A stretch of 42,262 bases of DNA, from NCBI GenBank assembly GCA_904378095.1, contig CAJFHE010000012.1, forward strand, positions 1-42,262. Direction: 5' to 3'. The DNA comes from an uncultured Clostridia bacterium (lineage in GTDB: Bacteria > Bacillota > Clostridia > TANB77 > CAG-508). A program made the position numbers and the translations under genes. This document shows, piece by piece, positions 25,182-33,803 of this stretch (its first letter is position 1; each line of letters begins with the position of its first letter). Below the pieces are notes generated by a model. It was not told where the DNA came from, made no database searches, and saw only the letters and a list, made by a program, of their open reading frames with translations.

Positions 25182-25284
25182 TTGTTATTCCCCTTTCTAA
25201 AACTTCATTCTAGCTTGGAAAAGAATTGGTGTTTTGGCTAGGCAATTTAGCATTTCTTTTCCTTAACGTAATTTCAAAATCCAG

Positions 25285-27213
25285 TTACACCTCCATTATA
25301 ATAGGCAATATCATCGGATTACGCTTCGTCCTTTGGAAAATATAATCCCTTAAATCATCTTTTAATGTAGACTTAATTGTAGACCAATCACGTACTCCTT
25401 CTTCTTCAAAGATTCTTACTTCTTCACGTATTACCTTTTTTACATCATCCATTAATGTTTCAGATTCACGTACATAAACAAATCCTCTTGAAACCACATC
25501 TGGTCCTGACACAATTTCACCAGTACTTCCATCCATTGTCATTACAATTACAATTAAACCATCTTGTGATAAATGTTGTCTATCGCGAAGTACTATGTTT
25601 CCAACATCACCAACTCCAAGTCCATCTACTAATATCTTACCTGATGGTACTGAAGTTGTAATTTTTGCTTCTTTTTTATTTAATTCCAATGTCTTACCAT
25701 TTTCAAGTATGAATATATTTTCTGCTGGTATGCCCATTTCTTTTGCAGTTTCTGCATGTGCTCTTAATTGTCTATATTCACCATGAACTGGTATAAAGAA
25801 TTTAGGTTTAGCCAATGCCATTATTAGCTTTTGCTCTTCTTGATATGCGTGTCCAGATACGTGTACTTTTTCTAGTGCACTATAAATTACTTCTGCACCG
25901 ATTTGCATTAAATCATTTATTACGTTTGATACCAATTTTTCGTTTCCTGGTATAGGTGTTGCTGAAATAATTACCATGTCATTAGGAGTTATAACAACTT
26001 TTTTGTGCTCTCCTGCTGCCATTCTAGTTAATGCAGACATTGTTTCTCCCTGGCTTCCGGTTGTGATTATTACTAATTGGTCATCAGTATAATTTTTTAT
26101 CATGTCAATGTCTATAAACATATTCTCTGGTGCATCTATATAACCTATTTCTCTTGCAGTTTCAATCATATTTATCATACTTCTACCACAAACAGCAATT
26201 TTTCTACCATATTTCACTGCTGAATTCACAATTTGTTGAACTCTGTGTACATTTGAAGCAAAGGTTGCTACAACTATTCTCTTTTTGTTATTTTGGAATA
26301 GTCTGTCAAATACATCACCTATTGTTTTTTCTGACATTGCAAATCCTTTTCTCTCTGAGTTTGTACTATCAGACATCAATGCCAAAACTCCCTTATTTCC
26401 AAGCTCTGCAATTCTACCTAAATCTATTATTTTATCATCTATTGGAGTAAGGTCTACCTTAAAGTCACCTGTGTGAAGAATAACTCCAACTGGTGTGTGT
26501 ATTGCAAGCATGACAGCATCTGGTATACTATGATTACTTCTAATAAATTCTACTTTAATGTTACCAAAATTAATAGTTTGTCCCTGCTCTACAGTAATCA
26601 ATTTAGTTGATGCTAATAATTTATGCTCTTCTAACTTGTTTTTTATTAAACCTATAGTAAGTTTAGTAGCGTATATTGGTACATTTATTTGTTTTAAAAA
26701 ATAAGGTATTGCACCTATATGGTCTTCGTGACCGTGGGTTATTACTAGTCCTTTTATTTTCTCTTTATTTTTCTCTAAATATGTTACATCTGGTATAACT
26801 AAATCTACACCTAACATATCATCTTCTGGGAATTCTAGTCCACAGTCAACTAGCACTATCTCATTTCCATATTCAAATACTGTTATATTTTTACCTATTT
26901 CATCCAATCCACCTAATGGTATTATTTTTAAATTTTCTTTTTTAAATTCAAATTTAGCCGGATTTTTTTTCTTATTTTCTATTACGTTTTTTTCAATATT
27001 TTCTCTTAAGTTTTTGTTATTAAATGAATTTTCTCTTTTTCTTTCCAATTTATTCTCTCTTTTACCTTCTGTATTACTTATCTGTTTTTCCTCCTCTCTT
27101 TTTATTTGATTGTTTCTTTGTACCTCTTCATTCATCCTTCTCCTAGGTACGCGTTTTGTTTTTGTTTCTAGTTTGTCAGAAACAACTTTTTCCATTGTTT
27201 TTTTGTTTTCCAT
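25285..27213 (-). CDS. rnj: Ribonuclease J
   Basis: The 642-residue metallo-beta-lactamase/beta-CASP nuclease has 5'-3' exo- and endoribonuclease activity and replaces RNase E in Firmicutes mRNA decay. Metal motif THGHEDHIGAIPYF (159-172), a second metal site TGDFKVD, beta-CASP SGHAYQEEQ and PVHGEYRQLRAHAE. Residues 1-85 are a Lys/Arg/Asn-rich disordered extension absent from Bacillus RNase J, perhaps an RNA- or protein-binding tail. The last domain (SGPDVVSRGFVYV) is complete. AAAGGAGAG precedes the ATG. Promoter at 27320-27348. Confidence 0.95.
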   Translation of the reverse strand: MENKKTMEKVVSDKLETKTKRVPRRRMNEEVQRNNQIKREEEKQISNTEGKRENKLERKRENSFNNKNLRENIEKNVIENKKKNPAKFEFKKENLKIIPLGGLDEIGKNITVFEYGNEIVLVDCGLEFPEDDMLGVDLVIPDVTYLEKNKEKIKGLVITHGHEDHIGAIPYFLKQINVPIYATKLTIGLIKNKLEEHKLLASTKLITVEQGQTINFGNIKVEFIRSNHSIPDAVMLAIHTPVGVILHTGDFKVDLTPIDDKIIDLGRIAELGNKGVLALMSDSTNSERKGFAMSEKTIGDVFDRLFQNNKKRIVVATFASNVHRVQQIVNSAVKYGRKIAVCGRSMINMIETAREIGYIDAPENMFIDIDMIKNYTDDQLVIITTGSQGETMSALTRMAAGEHKKVVITPNDMVIISATPIPGNEKLVSNVINDLMQIGAEVIYSALEKVHVSGHAYQEEQKLIMALAKPKFFIPVHGEYRQLRAHAETAKEMGIPAENIFILENGKTLELNKKEAKITTSVPSGKILVDGLGVGDVGNIVLRDRQHLSQDGLIVIVMTMDGSTGEIVSGPDVVSRGFVYVRESETLMDDVKKVIREEVRIFEEEGVRDWSTIKSTLKDDLRDYIFQRTKRNPMILPIIMEV

Positions 27214-27266
27214 TATTTTAAATCTCTCCTTTTTAATTTTTTGTAAATCATTATATCAATTTTTCC

Positions 27267-27309
27267 GTGCAACTCGGTGACAGATTAAAATCTGTCACCA
27301 GCGTTTCAC
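27267..27309. repeat. R1 palindromic repeat, copy 7
   Basis: GTGCAACTCGGTGACAGATT core with AATCTGTCACCAGCGTTTCAC arm. It lies in the leader of rnj, so here it is transcribed upstream of a gene. Confidence 0.82.
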
Positions 27310-27319
27310 TGGTTTTAAT

Positions 27320-27348
27320 CTTATACATAATGAATTGTTACTACTCAA
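27320..27348 (-). promoter_or_regulatory. Probable promoter of rnj
   Basis: On the minus strand TTGAGT (27343-27348), 17 bases, TATAAG (27320-27325). The AATGAATTG/CAATTCATT inverted repeat overlaps it. Confidence 0.5.
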
Positions 27349-27443
27349 AGTCTTCTAGCAATCAATTCATTGATTACTTTTATTTTCGACTATAAATTTT
27401 TACAATGAATTCGATTTATATATTGTATACACGAACAATAATT

Positions 27444-27484
27444 AATAAAAAAAGTAGCTTATAATATATATAAATTATAAACTA
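27444..27484 (-). terminator. Terminator of the small unit upstream of rnj
   Basis: On the minus strand GTAGTTTATAAT pairs with ATTATAAGCTAC (27453-27484, one mismatch) followed by TTTTTTTATT. Confidence 0.8.
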
Positions 27485-27509
27485 CAAATAAAAATCTAAT
27501 CATTTTTCT

Positions 27510-27575
27510 TATATTTTTTGCACACGTACATAATATGCCCATAAAAATTCCGCACAATTAGCATATTTAAACATT
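27510..27575 (-). CDS. Possible 21-residue peptide in an orphan transcription unit
   Basis: ATG 27575 opens MFKYANCAEFLWAYYVRVQK plus one residue. It is the best short ORF in a 200-nt transcript defined by a strong promoter (27659-27687) and a terminator (27444-27484). No good ribosome site is seen close to the ATG, so the transcript may instead be a non-coding RNA. The unit is the only content of the 27214-27690 gap apart from the R1 repeat and the rnj promoter. Confidence 0.3.
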
Positions 27576-27658
27576 ATTTATTTATTTTTAATCCGTTCAA
27601 TAATTTACAAATATTATATAAATCTCTTCTTTACCTATTTTGGTAACAACTGTAAATT

Positions 27659-27687
27659 ATTATACTATGTTTTATGTAATTTGTCAA
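27659..27687 (-). promoter_or_regulatory. Strong promoter with TTACATAAA spacer motif
   Basis: On the minus strand TTGACA (27682-27687), 17 bases (AATTACATAAAACATAG), TATAAT (27659-27664). The TTACATAAA word sits at the same spacer position as in the promoters at 1269, 22373 and 22847. Confidence 0.8.
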
Positions 27688-27690
27688 ATA

Positions 27691-28568
27691 TTAAATACTT
27701 GCTCCTATCATTCCTGCATCATTTCCCAATTCTGCTAGTAATATTTTTGGCATTTTTTCTTTATTAAACACATATTTTCTTTCATTCATTTCATTTACTA
27801 ATTTTGAATAAAAAATTTCTTTAAAAAACACAAAACTTCCACCAATGCATATGGCTTCTGGCTCAAAAATATCTATTATATTTGATAATCCTACAATAAA
27901 ATTATCTATAAAATCATCAATAAGCTCTTTTATCTTTTTATTATTCTTTTCTGCATTAATTTTTTTTAATAACTCTATAGAAGAAATTTCATTAATTTCT
28001 AATATATTTTTTACATTATCCTTAAATCTTTTTATGGAGCAATATGTTTCAAAACACCCTTTTTTACCACAGTTACAAAGAATCCCATTCTTTTGTATTA
28101 TCATATGTCCAAGCTCAAACCCAAGATTATTTTTTGCAGATAACAAATTTCCGCCAAGGAATACTCCAGAGCCTATTCCTGTTCCTAAGCACAAGAACAC
28201 GGCATCATCATAGTTTTTAAAGCTCCATATTTTTTCTCTGCCAATGCTGCCATCTTTGAGTCATTTCTGATTTTAAATTGTATTGTTTTGTATTTTTCTA
28301 TTATTTCACTAAAATCCAATTTATCTATTCCTAGATTGACAAGATGTCTCATACAATTTCCTTGTATGTATCCAGGTGTAGCAATTCCTATTAAATCTAT
28401 ATTTTTTTCTTCCTTAATTATAGCAGATATTGTCTCATCAATATAATTTAAAATGGTTTCTTCTAGCTCGCTTTTATAAATTTCCTTTTCAATTTTTTCT
28501 ATAATTTTTCCATTATTTATAAGGCTAACTCCGATGTGGCTTCCACCTAAATCAATTCCAATTTTCAT
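27691..28568 (-). pseudogene. ROK family sugar kinase, frameshifted
   Basis: Glucokinase-like ROK protein split over two frames. The N-terminal part (28185-28568) has the ATP loop GIDLGGSHIGVSLI, ATPGYIQG and the catalytic region IRNDSKMAALAE. The C-terminal part (27691-28200) has CLGTGIGSGVF and the zinc-type motif CNCGKKGCFE. Adding one A to the run of five A (plus-strand T at 28214-28218) restores KYGALKNYDDAVFLCLGTG, as expected for the family. It may be a true inactivation, a homopolymer sequencing error or a slippery site. Intact length would be about 292 residues. Confidence 0.85.
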
Positions 28569-28628
28569 TGTTTCATCGCCCCCAACAAAAAACTATTCAA
28601 TCAAATTATCAAACATTATAGCGATTTA

Positions 28629-29444
28629 TTAAAAATAAAGTATAGAAAAATTTGTTACTATCATAATAATAATATTTGCAGTACACATATAAAAACCTAC
28701 TGGAATCTTTTTATTATTAATTTTGAACTTTTTTACCATTTTGTTTTTATGCGAGAACATTTTCATTAAGAGCAATTGAATAGCAACTGCAAGTAGTGTT
28801 ATTATAACAGTATATATGTATACTACCTCATATGTAAAAAGTACCATTAGCATTGATAATATTAAAACATCTATTGTGTAACTATCTTTTCCTTTTTTTC
28901 TTAAATAAAATGTGTTAAATGTCAAAAGTACGCAGGATAGTATTAAATATATAATATATATATACATACTAGTTTCATTTTCTACTATATAAAGATAAAT
29001 CATATATAAAGTAATACAAATAAAGCCAAACAATAAAACTGGCTTTTCAATCTCAATTCTTTGTTTGTCTATTCCTGCAATAATAAATAATGTTGATATA
29101 TATAATATTCCAGCTATAAAATATACAAAAATTTGCTGATTTAAATTGAATATATTTAATTTTATTGATGCACCAAATAATACAAAAACTATTCCAGACA
29201 TAAACTCTATCAATAAATATCTTGGGCTTATTTTTTCTTTACAATATCTACATTTGCCTCCTAAGAATATATAACTAAGTATAGGTATCATATCTAAAAA
29301 ACCTAATCTATGATTACAGTTTGGACAATAAGAGCGTGTATGCGTTATATCTTGTCTTAAAGGAATTCTATATATAGCTAATGCAAAAAAACTGCCAAAT
29401 AATGTGCCTATGCAGAATATTAATATATATAATATATAGTCCAT
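28629..29444 (-). CDS. Prepilin peptidase (A24 family)
   Basis: The 271-residue membrane protein cleaves and N-methylates type IV prepilins. The N-terminal domain has FGSFFALAIYRIPL and two cysteine pairs, CPNC (40-43) and CRYC (65-68). About seven membrane helices follow. The first catalytic Asp is in IAGIDKQRIEI. The second motif, normally GxGD, is divergent here (KGKDSYTIDVLI). It lies downstream of the prepilin gene and is the last gene of the pilus cluster. Confidence 0.9.
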   Translation of the reverse strand: MDYILYILIFCIGTLFGSFFALAIYRIPLRQDITHTRSYCPNCNHRLGFLDMIPILSYIFLGGKCRYCKEKISPRYLLIEFMSGIVFVLFGASIKLNIFNLNQQIFVYFIAGILYISTLFIIAGIDKQRIEIEKPVLLFGFICITLYMIYLYIVENETSMYIYIIYLILSCVLLTFNTFYLRKKGKDSYTIDVLILSMLMVLFTYEVVYIYTVIITLLAVAIQLLLMKMFSHKNKMVKKFKINNKKIPVGFYMCTANIIIMIVTNFSILYF

Positions 29445-29550
29445 AATTTTTAACCTCTTATTTTAAATAAAGGCTATACATAAAATATAATTTTATATTT
29501 TAATTATATATTAGTATAACCTTTTTATATAATTTTAAATTTTTTTATAA

Positions 29551-29769
29551 TTATTGTGTTATTGTTGGATTTGCTATTATTCCTTCTAAATATGTTTGAA
29601 GATTTGCTATAGAATCATCTGTGTATCTCGTGCTATTTGCAGAGTAATCCTCTTTTGATGAATTGTTATTTCCAAATGCAAATGAAATTGCAACTGTAGC
29701 TAAAATAATTAATATGATTATAGTAATAACTAAAGCTACTAATGTAATACCTCTTTCGTTCTTTAACAT
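29551..29769 (-). CDS. Type IV prepilin-like protein
   Basis: The 72-residue protein has a short positive leader ending in NERG, cleaved before ITLVALVITIIILIILATVA, the hydrophobic assembly helix. Position +5 is Ala instead of the usual Glu, as often in clostridial pilin-like proteins. The mature domain is short (about 40 residues), so it is a minor pilin or a small pseudopilin. AAAGGAGG precedes the ATG. It lies 106 bases upstream of the prepilin peptidase. Confidence 0.88.
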   Translation of the reverse strand: MLKNERGITLVALVITIIILIILATVAISFAFGNNNSSKEDYSANSTRYTDDSIANLQTYLEGIIANPTITQ

Positions 29770-29852
29770 AAAAAATTCCTCCTTTTAAATATTTTTTTGT
29801 ATATATCTATTTAAAAAATAAATATAACCTTAGTTCTAATAAATTGGATTTA

Positions 29853-30272
29853 TTATTCAATTCCTGCATCATTAAAAAAAGTTCCTGTTGAATTTTCATC
29901 CACTGTTGTTCCTCTATTATCATTTGTATTGTCTTCTATTTCGACCTCAGTACCAGTATTGGATTTTGAATTCATTGTTTCATTTGTTTCTTTTAATGTA
30001 AATGGATTTTCCTTACCTTCTGTATAACTGCCTGTTTGTTTATAAATATTCAAATCCGAATCTGTTACTTCATATGTTACTTCTACTTTTTCAGTTTCTA
30101 ATATTGTCTCATTAATTTCTTCCATAATATTATCTGGCATAGTATACGCTTCTTTTTCTGGTATAAATCGATTTATAGGAATATAATCGTAAAATATGAT
30201 TCCTAATATTAATAATATAGCTATACTTAAAAGTAATATGATAAAAATCTCTTTAATTACTGACTTAACCAT
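29853..30272 (-). CDS. Unknown membrane-anchored protein of the pilus cluster
   Basis: The 139-residue protein has an N-terminal membrane helix (IKEIFIILLLSIAILLILGI) and an outer Glu/Asn/Thr-rich, probably disordered region. By position between the PilO-like and prepilin genes it may play the PilP part, but no PilP motif is visible. ATG 30272 has GGAGG 5 bases upstream; the in-frame TTG at 30284 contains part of the ribosome site. Confidence 0.7.
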   Translation of the reverse strand: MVKSVIKEIFIILLLSIAILLILGIIFYDYIPINRFIPEKEAYTMPDNIMEEINETILETEKVEVTYEVTDSDLNIYKQTGSYTEGKENPFTLKETNETMNSKSNTGTEVEIEDNTNDNRGTTVDENSTGTFFNDAGIE

Positions 30273-30326
30273 ATTCGCCTCCAATTTTTCTTTTTTGCCG
30301 ACATTATCGACATTTGTAGTATTTTC

Positions 30327-30977
30327 TTAGTTTTCTTGAGTTTCGACATCAGTATCTGTTGAATCTGTATTTGTTGTGCTAACAAATTGAGTAGTGTTTT
30401 CTAATCTTATTCTAACATCATTTACATCAAATTTTGCTTGAAGATTATCTCCATTAGGTAAAATATTAAAATTTTCTATTCTAAAATTCAATTCACTGTC
30501 TTCTTCTAGTGTTGAAATGAAATCTATAATACCTATATATTGTCCGATTACAGTGAATGAAACATTCTTAGTTATAGAATCTTCATCAATCCCATTCAAA
30601 ACGTCCATTTTTATATTAACACCTTCAGTTCTTGCATGTCTTCCTACTCTTAACCAAAGATATTCTATATCGTAAGTTTCTTCAGTATTAGCTTTGCTAA
30701 TTTCACTCTCAGTACTTACATTTGCTACTTTATAGTAACTTTCTTTATTTGATAGTAAAGTGTCAACACTTTGGGATAATTCTGTTTTTTTACTTTGTAA
30801 ATCATTTTTTATTTTACTATTAGCTTCATCTATTTTTGTAGTCAATTCATTATTTAGCTCTACTATTCCTGATGTACTTAATATATGAAAACTTCCTATT
30901 GATATTCCCTGAAATATAGTGAAATATGCCAAAATAATTAATAGTATTACTAATATTAAAATCAAAATTTTTCTCAT
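30327..30977 (-). CDS. PilO-like inner-membrane pilus assembly protein
   Basis: The 216-residue protein has one N-terminal membrane helix (ILILILVILLIILAYFTIFQ), a coiled coil (about 45-80) and a ferredoxin-like outer domain (VSFTVIGQYIGIIDFISTLE). This is the PilO layout. Its start overlaps the PilM-PilN stop by 4 bases (ATGA), so translation is coupled, matching the pilM-N-O order of type IV pilus operons. Confidence 0.78.
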   Translation of the reverse strand: MRKILILILVILLIILAYFTIFQGISIGSFHILSTSGIVELNNELTTKIDEANSKIKNDLQSKKTELSQSVDTLLSNKESYYKVANVSTESEISKANTEETYDIEYLWLRVGRHARTEGVNIKMDVLNGIDEDSITKNVSFTVIGQYIGIIDFISTLEEDSELNFRIENFNILPNGDNLQAKFDVNDVRIRLENTTQFVSTTNTDSTDTDVETQEN

Positions 30978-32593
30978 GGCAAATCCCCCTCTATTACTAT
31001 TTTAACAAAGTTGTCTTGCTTTTCTCCTTGTGTAGAAACTACATTATCTAATATTTTCTCTTCACTTATTCTTGCTTTAAAATAACCAAGCTCATCATAA
31101 TATTCAGATTGTGCCTTTATTATGATATGTCTACCTTCATTATCAGGCGTATTTTCTATTTCTGTTATTTGTACTTCTTGAGGTATAGTCGTCATTATGC
31201 TCATTAAAAGATTCGGAATAGAGCCTTTTAAGCTTAAAGTATCCTCCATTTCTTGATTTACTGACTTTAAATTTTCTTCCATTTCTTTATATCTGTCAGC
31301 TTTTTGATTTACTAAATTAATATTATCTTGTGCTAAAGTAATCTGTTCATCTGTATATGAAATTACATCTTCAGCCTCATCTATTTTAGCATTTATTCTA
31401 TTGTCTAAATAAAATGAAAAACCTGAATACAATAGAGTAAGCATAAGAACTCCTGCTGCACCTCTTAACAACCATTTTTCAGTTGCATCTAATTTTCCAG
31501 ATAAAGATAAGTTAAAATTAATTTTTTGCTTTTTAGCTTTTTTCCCTGATTTAAAATCTAACTTTGACTTATTAGGTAGATGATCCTTTAGACTTGCTTT
31601 CTTAAAGTTCAGACTCTTCATTCCATATCCAAGTCCTTGTAAAGCTAATGCTATAGCTGAGTTAACTTCAATATAATCTTTTATATTTATTCTTATATTT
31701 TCTGTTACGAAATATGGTTTTAGTACCTCACATTTCTCTGTTTTAAAAAATTCTTGGAAATATAAATCAATATTATTTACTGCCGACATAGTACCTGTAA
31801 TATAGATTTTATCAGCTTGTATTGACGTATTTGTAATATAATCCTGTAATTTTGTTACAATTTTATATAAGGTTGGCATTATATACTTTAAATACTCATT
31901 TTCTTCATCCTCTAAGTCTTTACCTTCCATTGTATATATTGTAGAATTTTTACAAATTTCATATGCTTTAGAAAATGAGTTTTCTTTGCCCACTATCTTA
32001 TTTAAAATTTCTTTTGAGCCTTCTTTTAATTCGTGCACATCATATACTTTTTTGTTTATGATAGTAGTTATTGTTGTTTTGTCTTCAATGTTTACTATTA
32101 TTATATTTTCTTTAGGTTTAATAGAAACTATATTTGCAATTGAAGTTCCAATTGGTGTTATGGTTGAAACTCTATAGTCACTAATTAGTTCTAATAATTT
32201 TGTCATATCTGCTTTGTCTGTTGAAACATGTATAACCTTTACTTTATCTTTGCCATGTATATCATTTGAAAAAGTAAATCGTGTTTCATATGCATTTTTA
32301 TCTATTTTTTTCTTATAACAATAAGATTCAAATTCTGTATCAATCGCTTTCTTCAAATCTTTTCTATTTAGTGAGCTAAGCATATAGAAATAATTATAAG
32401 TTTCATTTGACATATTTATGCTTAATGGTATATCATAACTAAGTGTTTCTGAAACTATTTGAGTAATTGCATCTCCTATTTTTTCATAGAACTTTATTCC
32501 GAAAGATTCAATTTTTAAAGTTTCACGCTCTTTTGTTACTTTTGCATATTTAATTACATTGCTTTCTATATACAATCCTAAACAACTCGACAT
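30974..32593 (-). CDS. PilM-PilN fusion protein
   Basis: The 539-residue protein has residues 1-345 as a PilM-like actin-fold domain (start SSCLGLYIESNVIKYAKVTK; KIYITGTMSAVNNIDLYFQE as the adenosine-side loop). A basic linker follows (KSGKKAKKQKINF). Residues 365-539 are PilN-like: a membrane helix (LLRGAAGVLMLTLLYSGFSF), a coiled coil and a small outer domain. In most bacteria PilM is cytoplasmic and binds the N-terminus of PilN; here the two are one chain. GAAGGAG precedes the ATG. First gene of the cluster. Confidence 0.82.
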   Translation of the reverse strand: MSSCLGLYIESNVIKYAKVTKERETLKIESFGIKFYEKIGDAITQIVSETLSYDIPLSINMSNETYNYFYMLSSLNRKDLKKAIDTEFESYCYKKKIDKNAYETRFTFSNDIHGKDKVKVIHVSTDKADMTKLLELISDYRVSTITPIGTSIANIVSIKPKENIIIVNIEDKTTITTIINKKVYDVHELKEGSKEILNKIVGKENSFSKAYEICKNSTIYTMEGKDLEDEENEYLKYIMPTLYKIVTKLQDYITNTSIQADKIYITGTMSAVNNIDLYFQEFFKTEKCEVLKPYFVTENIRINIKDYIEVNSAIALALQGLGYGMKSLNFKKASLKDHLPNKSKLDFKSGKKAKKQKINFNLSLSGKLDATEKWLLRGAAGVLMLTLLYSGFSFYLDNRINAKIDEAEDVISYTDEQITLAQDNINLVNQKADRYKEMEENLKSVNQEMEDTLSLKGSIPNLLMSIMTTIPQEVQITEIENTPDNEGRHIIIKAQSEYYDELGYFKARISEEKILDNVVSTQGEKQDNFVKIVIEGDLP

Positions 32594-32714
32594 TTTATTC
32601 TCCTTCGTTTTAATATTATTTATATCATTATTATATTTTACAAAATGAAATAAATAATACTTGTTTTTTTTTCCTTTTTTCGAAATTCTACAATATAATC
32701 ATAACTCTGTTAAT

Positions 32715-32742
32715 ATTTTATCTTTTTTTTCAAAAAAGTCAA
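32715..32742 (-). promoter_or_regulatory. Promoter of the pilus cluster
   Basis: On the minus strand TTGACT (32737-32742), 16 bases, TAAAAT (32715-32720). Confidence 0.6.
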
Positions 32743-32791
32743 TAAAAAATTCAAATATGTAATATAAATGTAATATTTCATTCCAAAAATA

Positions 32792-32855
32792 AAAAAGTAA
32801 TCTCTTTTACCCTTTCTGCTTTTTATTGCTTTTAGGTAATTAGAAATTACTTTTT
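32792..32855 (-). terminator. Terminator after uppP
   Basis: AAAAAGTAAT (32792-32801) pairs with ATTACTTTTT (32846-32855), and inner TTACC/GGTAA pair too. On the minus strand it ends in TTTTTTATTTTT. Confidence 0.7.
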
Positions 32856-32926
32856 CTAGATTATTTTTTTCTTTTAATAATTCAATATTTTCGAAATGTT
32901 TTTATACATTTACAATATTTATGTTT

Positions 32927-33733
32927 TTAAGTTCTTGCAAAAGCAAATATTAAAATTATAATTCCAAAAATCACTCTGTAAATTGCAAAAATTTTAAAAC
33001 TTCCTTTTTGTAAATATTTTAATAGCCACTTGATTACTAAAATTCCTACTATAAAACTTGCTATAATTCCCACAAAAAATGGAATGCTAAACGCAAAATC
33101 TTTTATTTTAAATATTGTGGCTGCAAAAACTATTGGTGCAGATAACATAAAAGAATATCTTGCAACTGATTCTCTATCTACTCCCATTGCTCTACCTGTT
33201 GTCATGGTAATGCCAGACCTAGAAACACCTGGTATAAATGCCAAACATTGAGAAAGGCCAATTAAAAATGTTTGCTTAAAACTCATGTGCTCATAATCTG
33301 TAGAAGATTTTGCTTTTTTATCTACTATGTATAGAATAATACCCATTATGATTAATGCTATTGCAATTATTACTGGCTTTTTTAAAGCATCTCCCACAAA
33401 AGTATCTAATATAAGTCCTATTATTCCACCTGGTATAGTTGCAATTACTAAATACCAAAACATTCTTCCTTCTGTAGTTTTTTTCTTTTTAACAACATGA
33501 TTAAATCCACATACTATTAGTCTTATCCAATCTTTAAAAAAGAATATTCCTATAGCTAAAAAAGTTCCAAAATGAAGAGCTACATCAAATCCTTCAAAAG
33601 CTTCGTTAAATCCAGGATTGTTGGTCCATCCTAATAGCCAAGGTATAATATCTAGATGGCCTGAGCTAGATATTGGTAGCAATTCTGTTAAACCTTGTAT
33701 AATTCCTAAAATTAATGCTTGTAATGTTGTCAT
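32927..33733 (-). CDS. uppP: Undecaprenyl-diphosphate phosphatase (UppP/BacA)
   Basis: The 268-residue integral membrane enzyme recycles the lipid carrier for wall synthesis and gives bacitracin tolerance. Both family motifs are intact: GIIQGLTELLPISSSGHLDI (near residues 10-29) and the PGVSRSGITMTTG loop. About eight membrane helices. GAAAGGATG precedes the ATG. It follows dpaA by 70 bases in the same direction. Confidence 0.96.
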   Translation of the reverse strand: MTTLQALILGIIQGLTELLPISSSGHLDIIPWLLGWTNNPGFNEAFEGFDVALHFGTFLAIGIFFFKDWIRLIVCGFNHVVKKKKTTEGRMFWYLVIATIPGGIIGLILDTFVGDALKKPVIIAIALIIMGIILYIVDKKAKSSTDYEHMSFKQTFLIGLSQCLAFIPGVSRSGITMTTGRAMGVDRESVARYSFMLSAPIVFAATIFKIKDFAFSIPFFVGIIASFIVGILVIKWLLKYLQKGSFKIFAIYRVIFGIIILIFAFART

Positions 33734-33803
33734 ATGTTTTCATCCTTTCGTTTTATTTTTGCAAAAATATTATATAACTAATTGCTTGATTAAATCAAGA
33801 TTT

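Larger units (their letters stand above)
32594..32926. other. AT-rich gap between uppP and the pilus cluster
   Basis: No gene seen in 333 bases. It holds the pilM-N promoter (32715-32742) and the uppP terminator (32792-32855). The remainder is runs of A and T. Confidence 0.6.

Noticed and set aside
32594..32926. Hidden small RNA in the gap before the pilus cluster
   Set aside because: Only the pilus promoter and the uppP terminator are seen; no independent promoter-terminator pair encloses a transcript.
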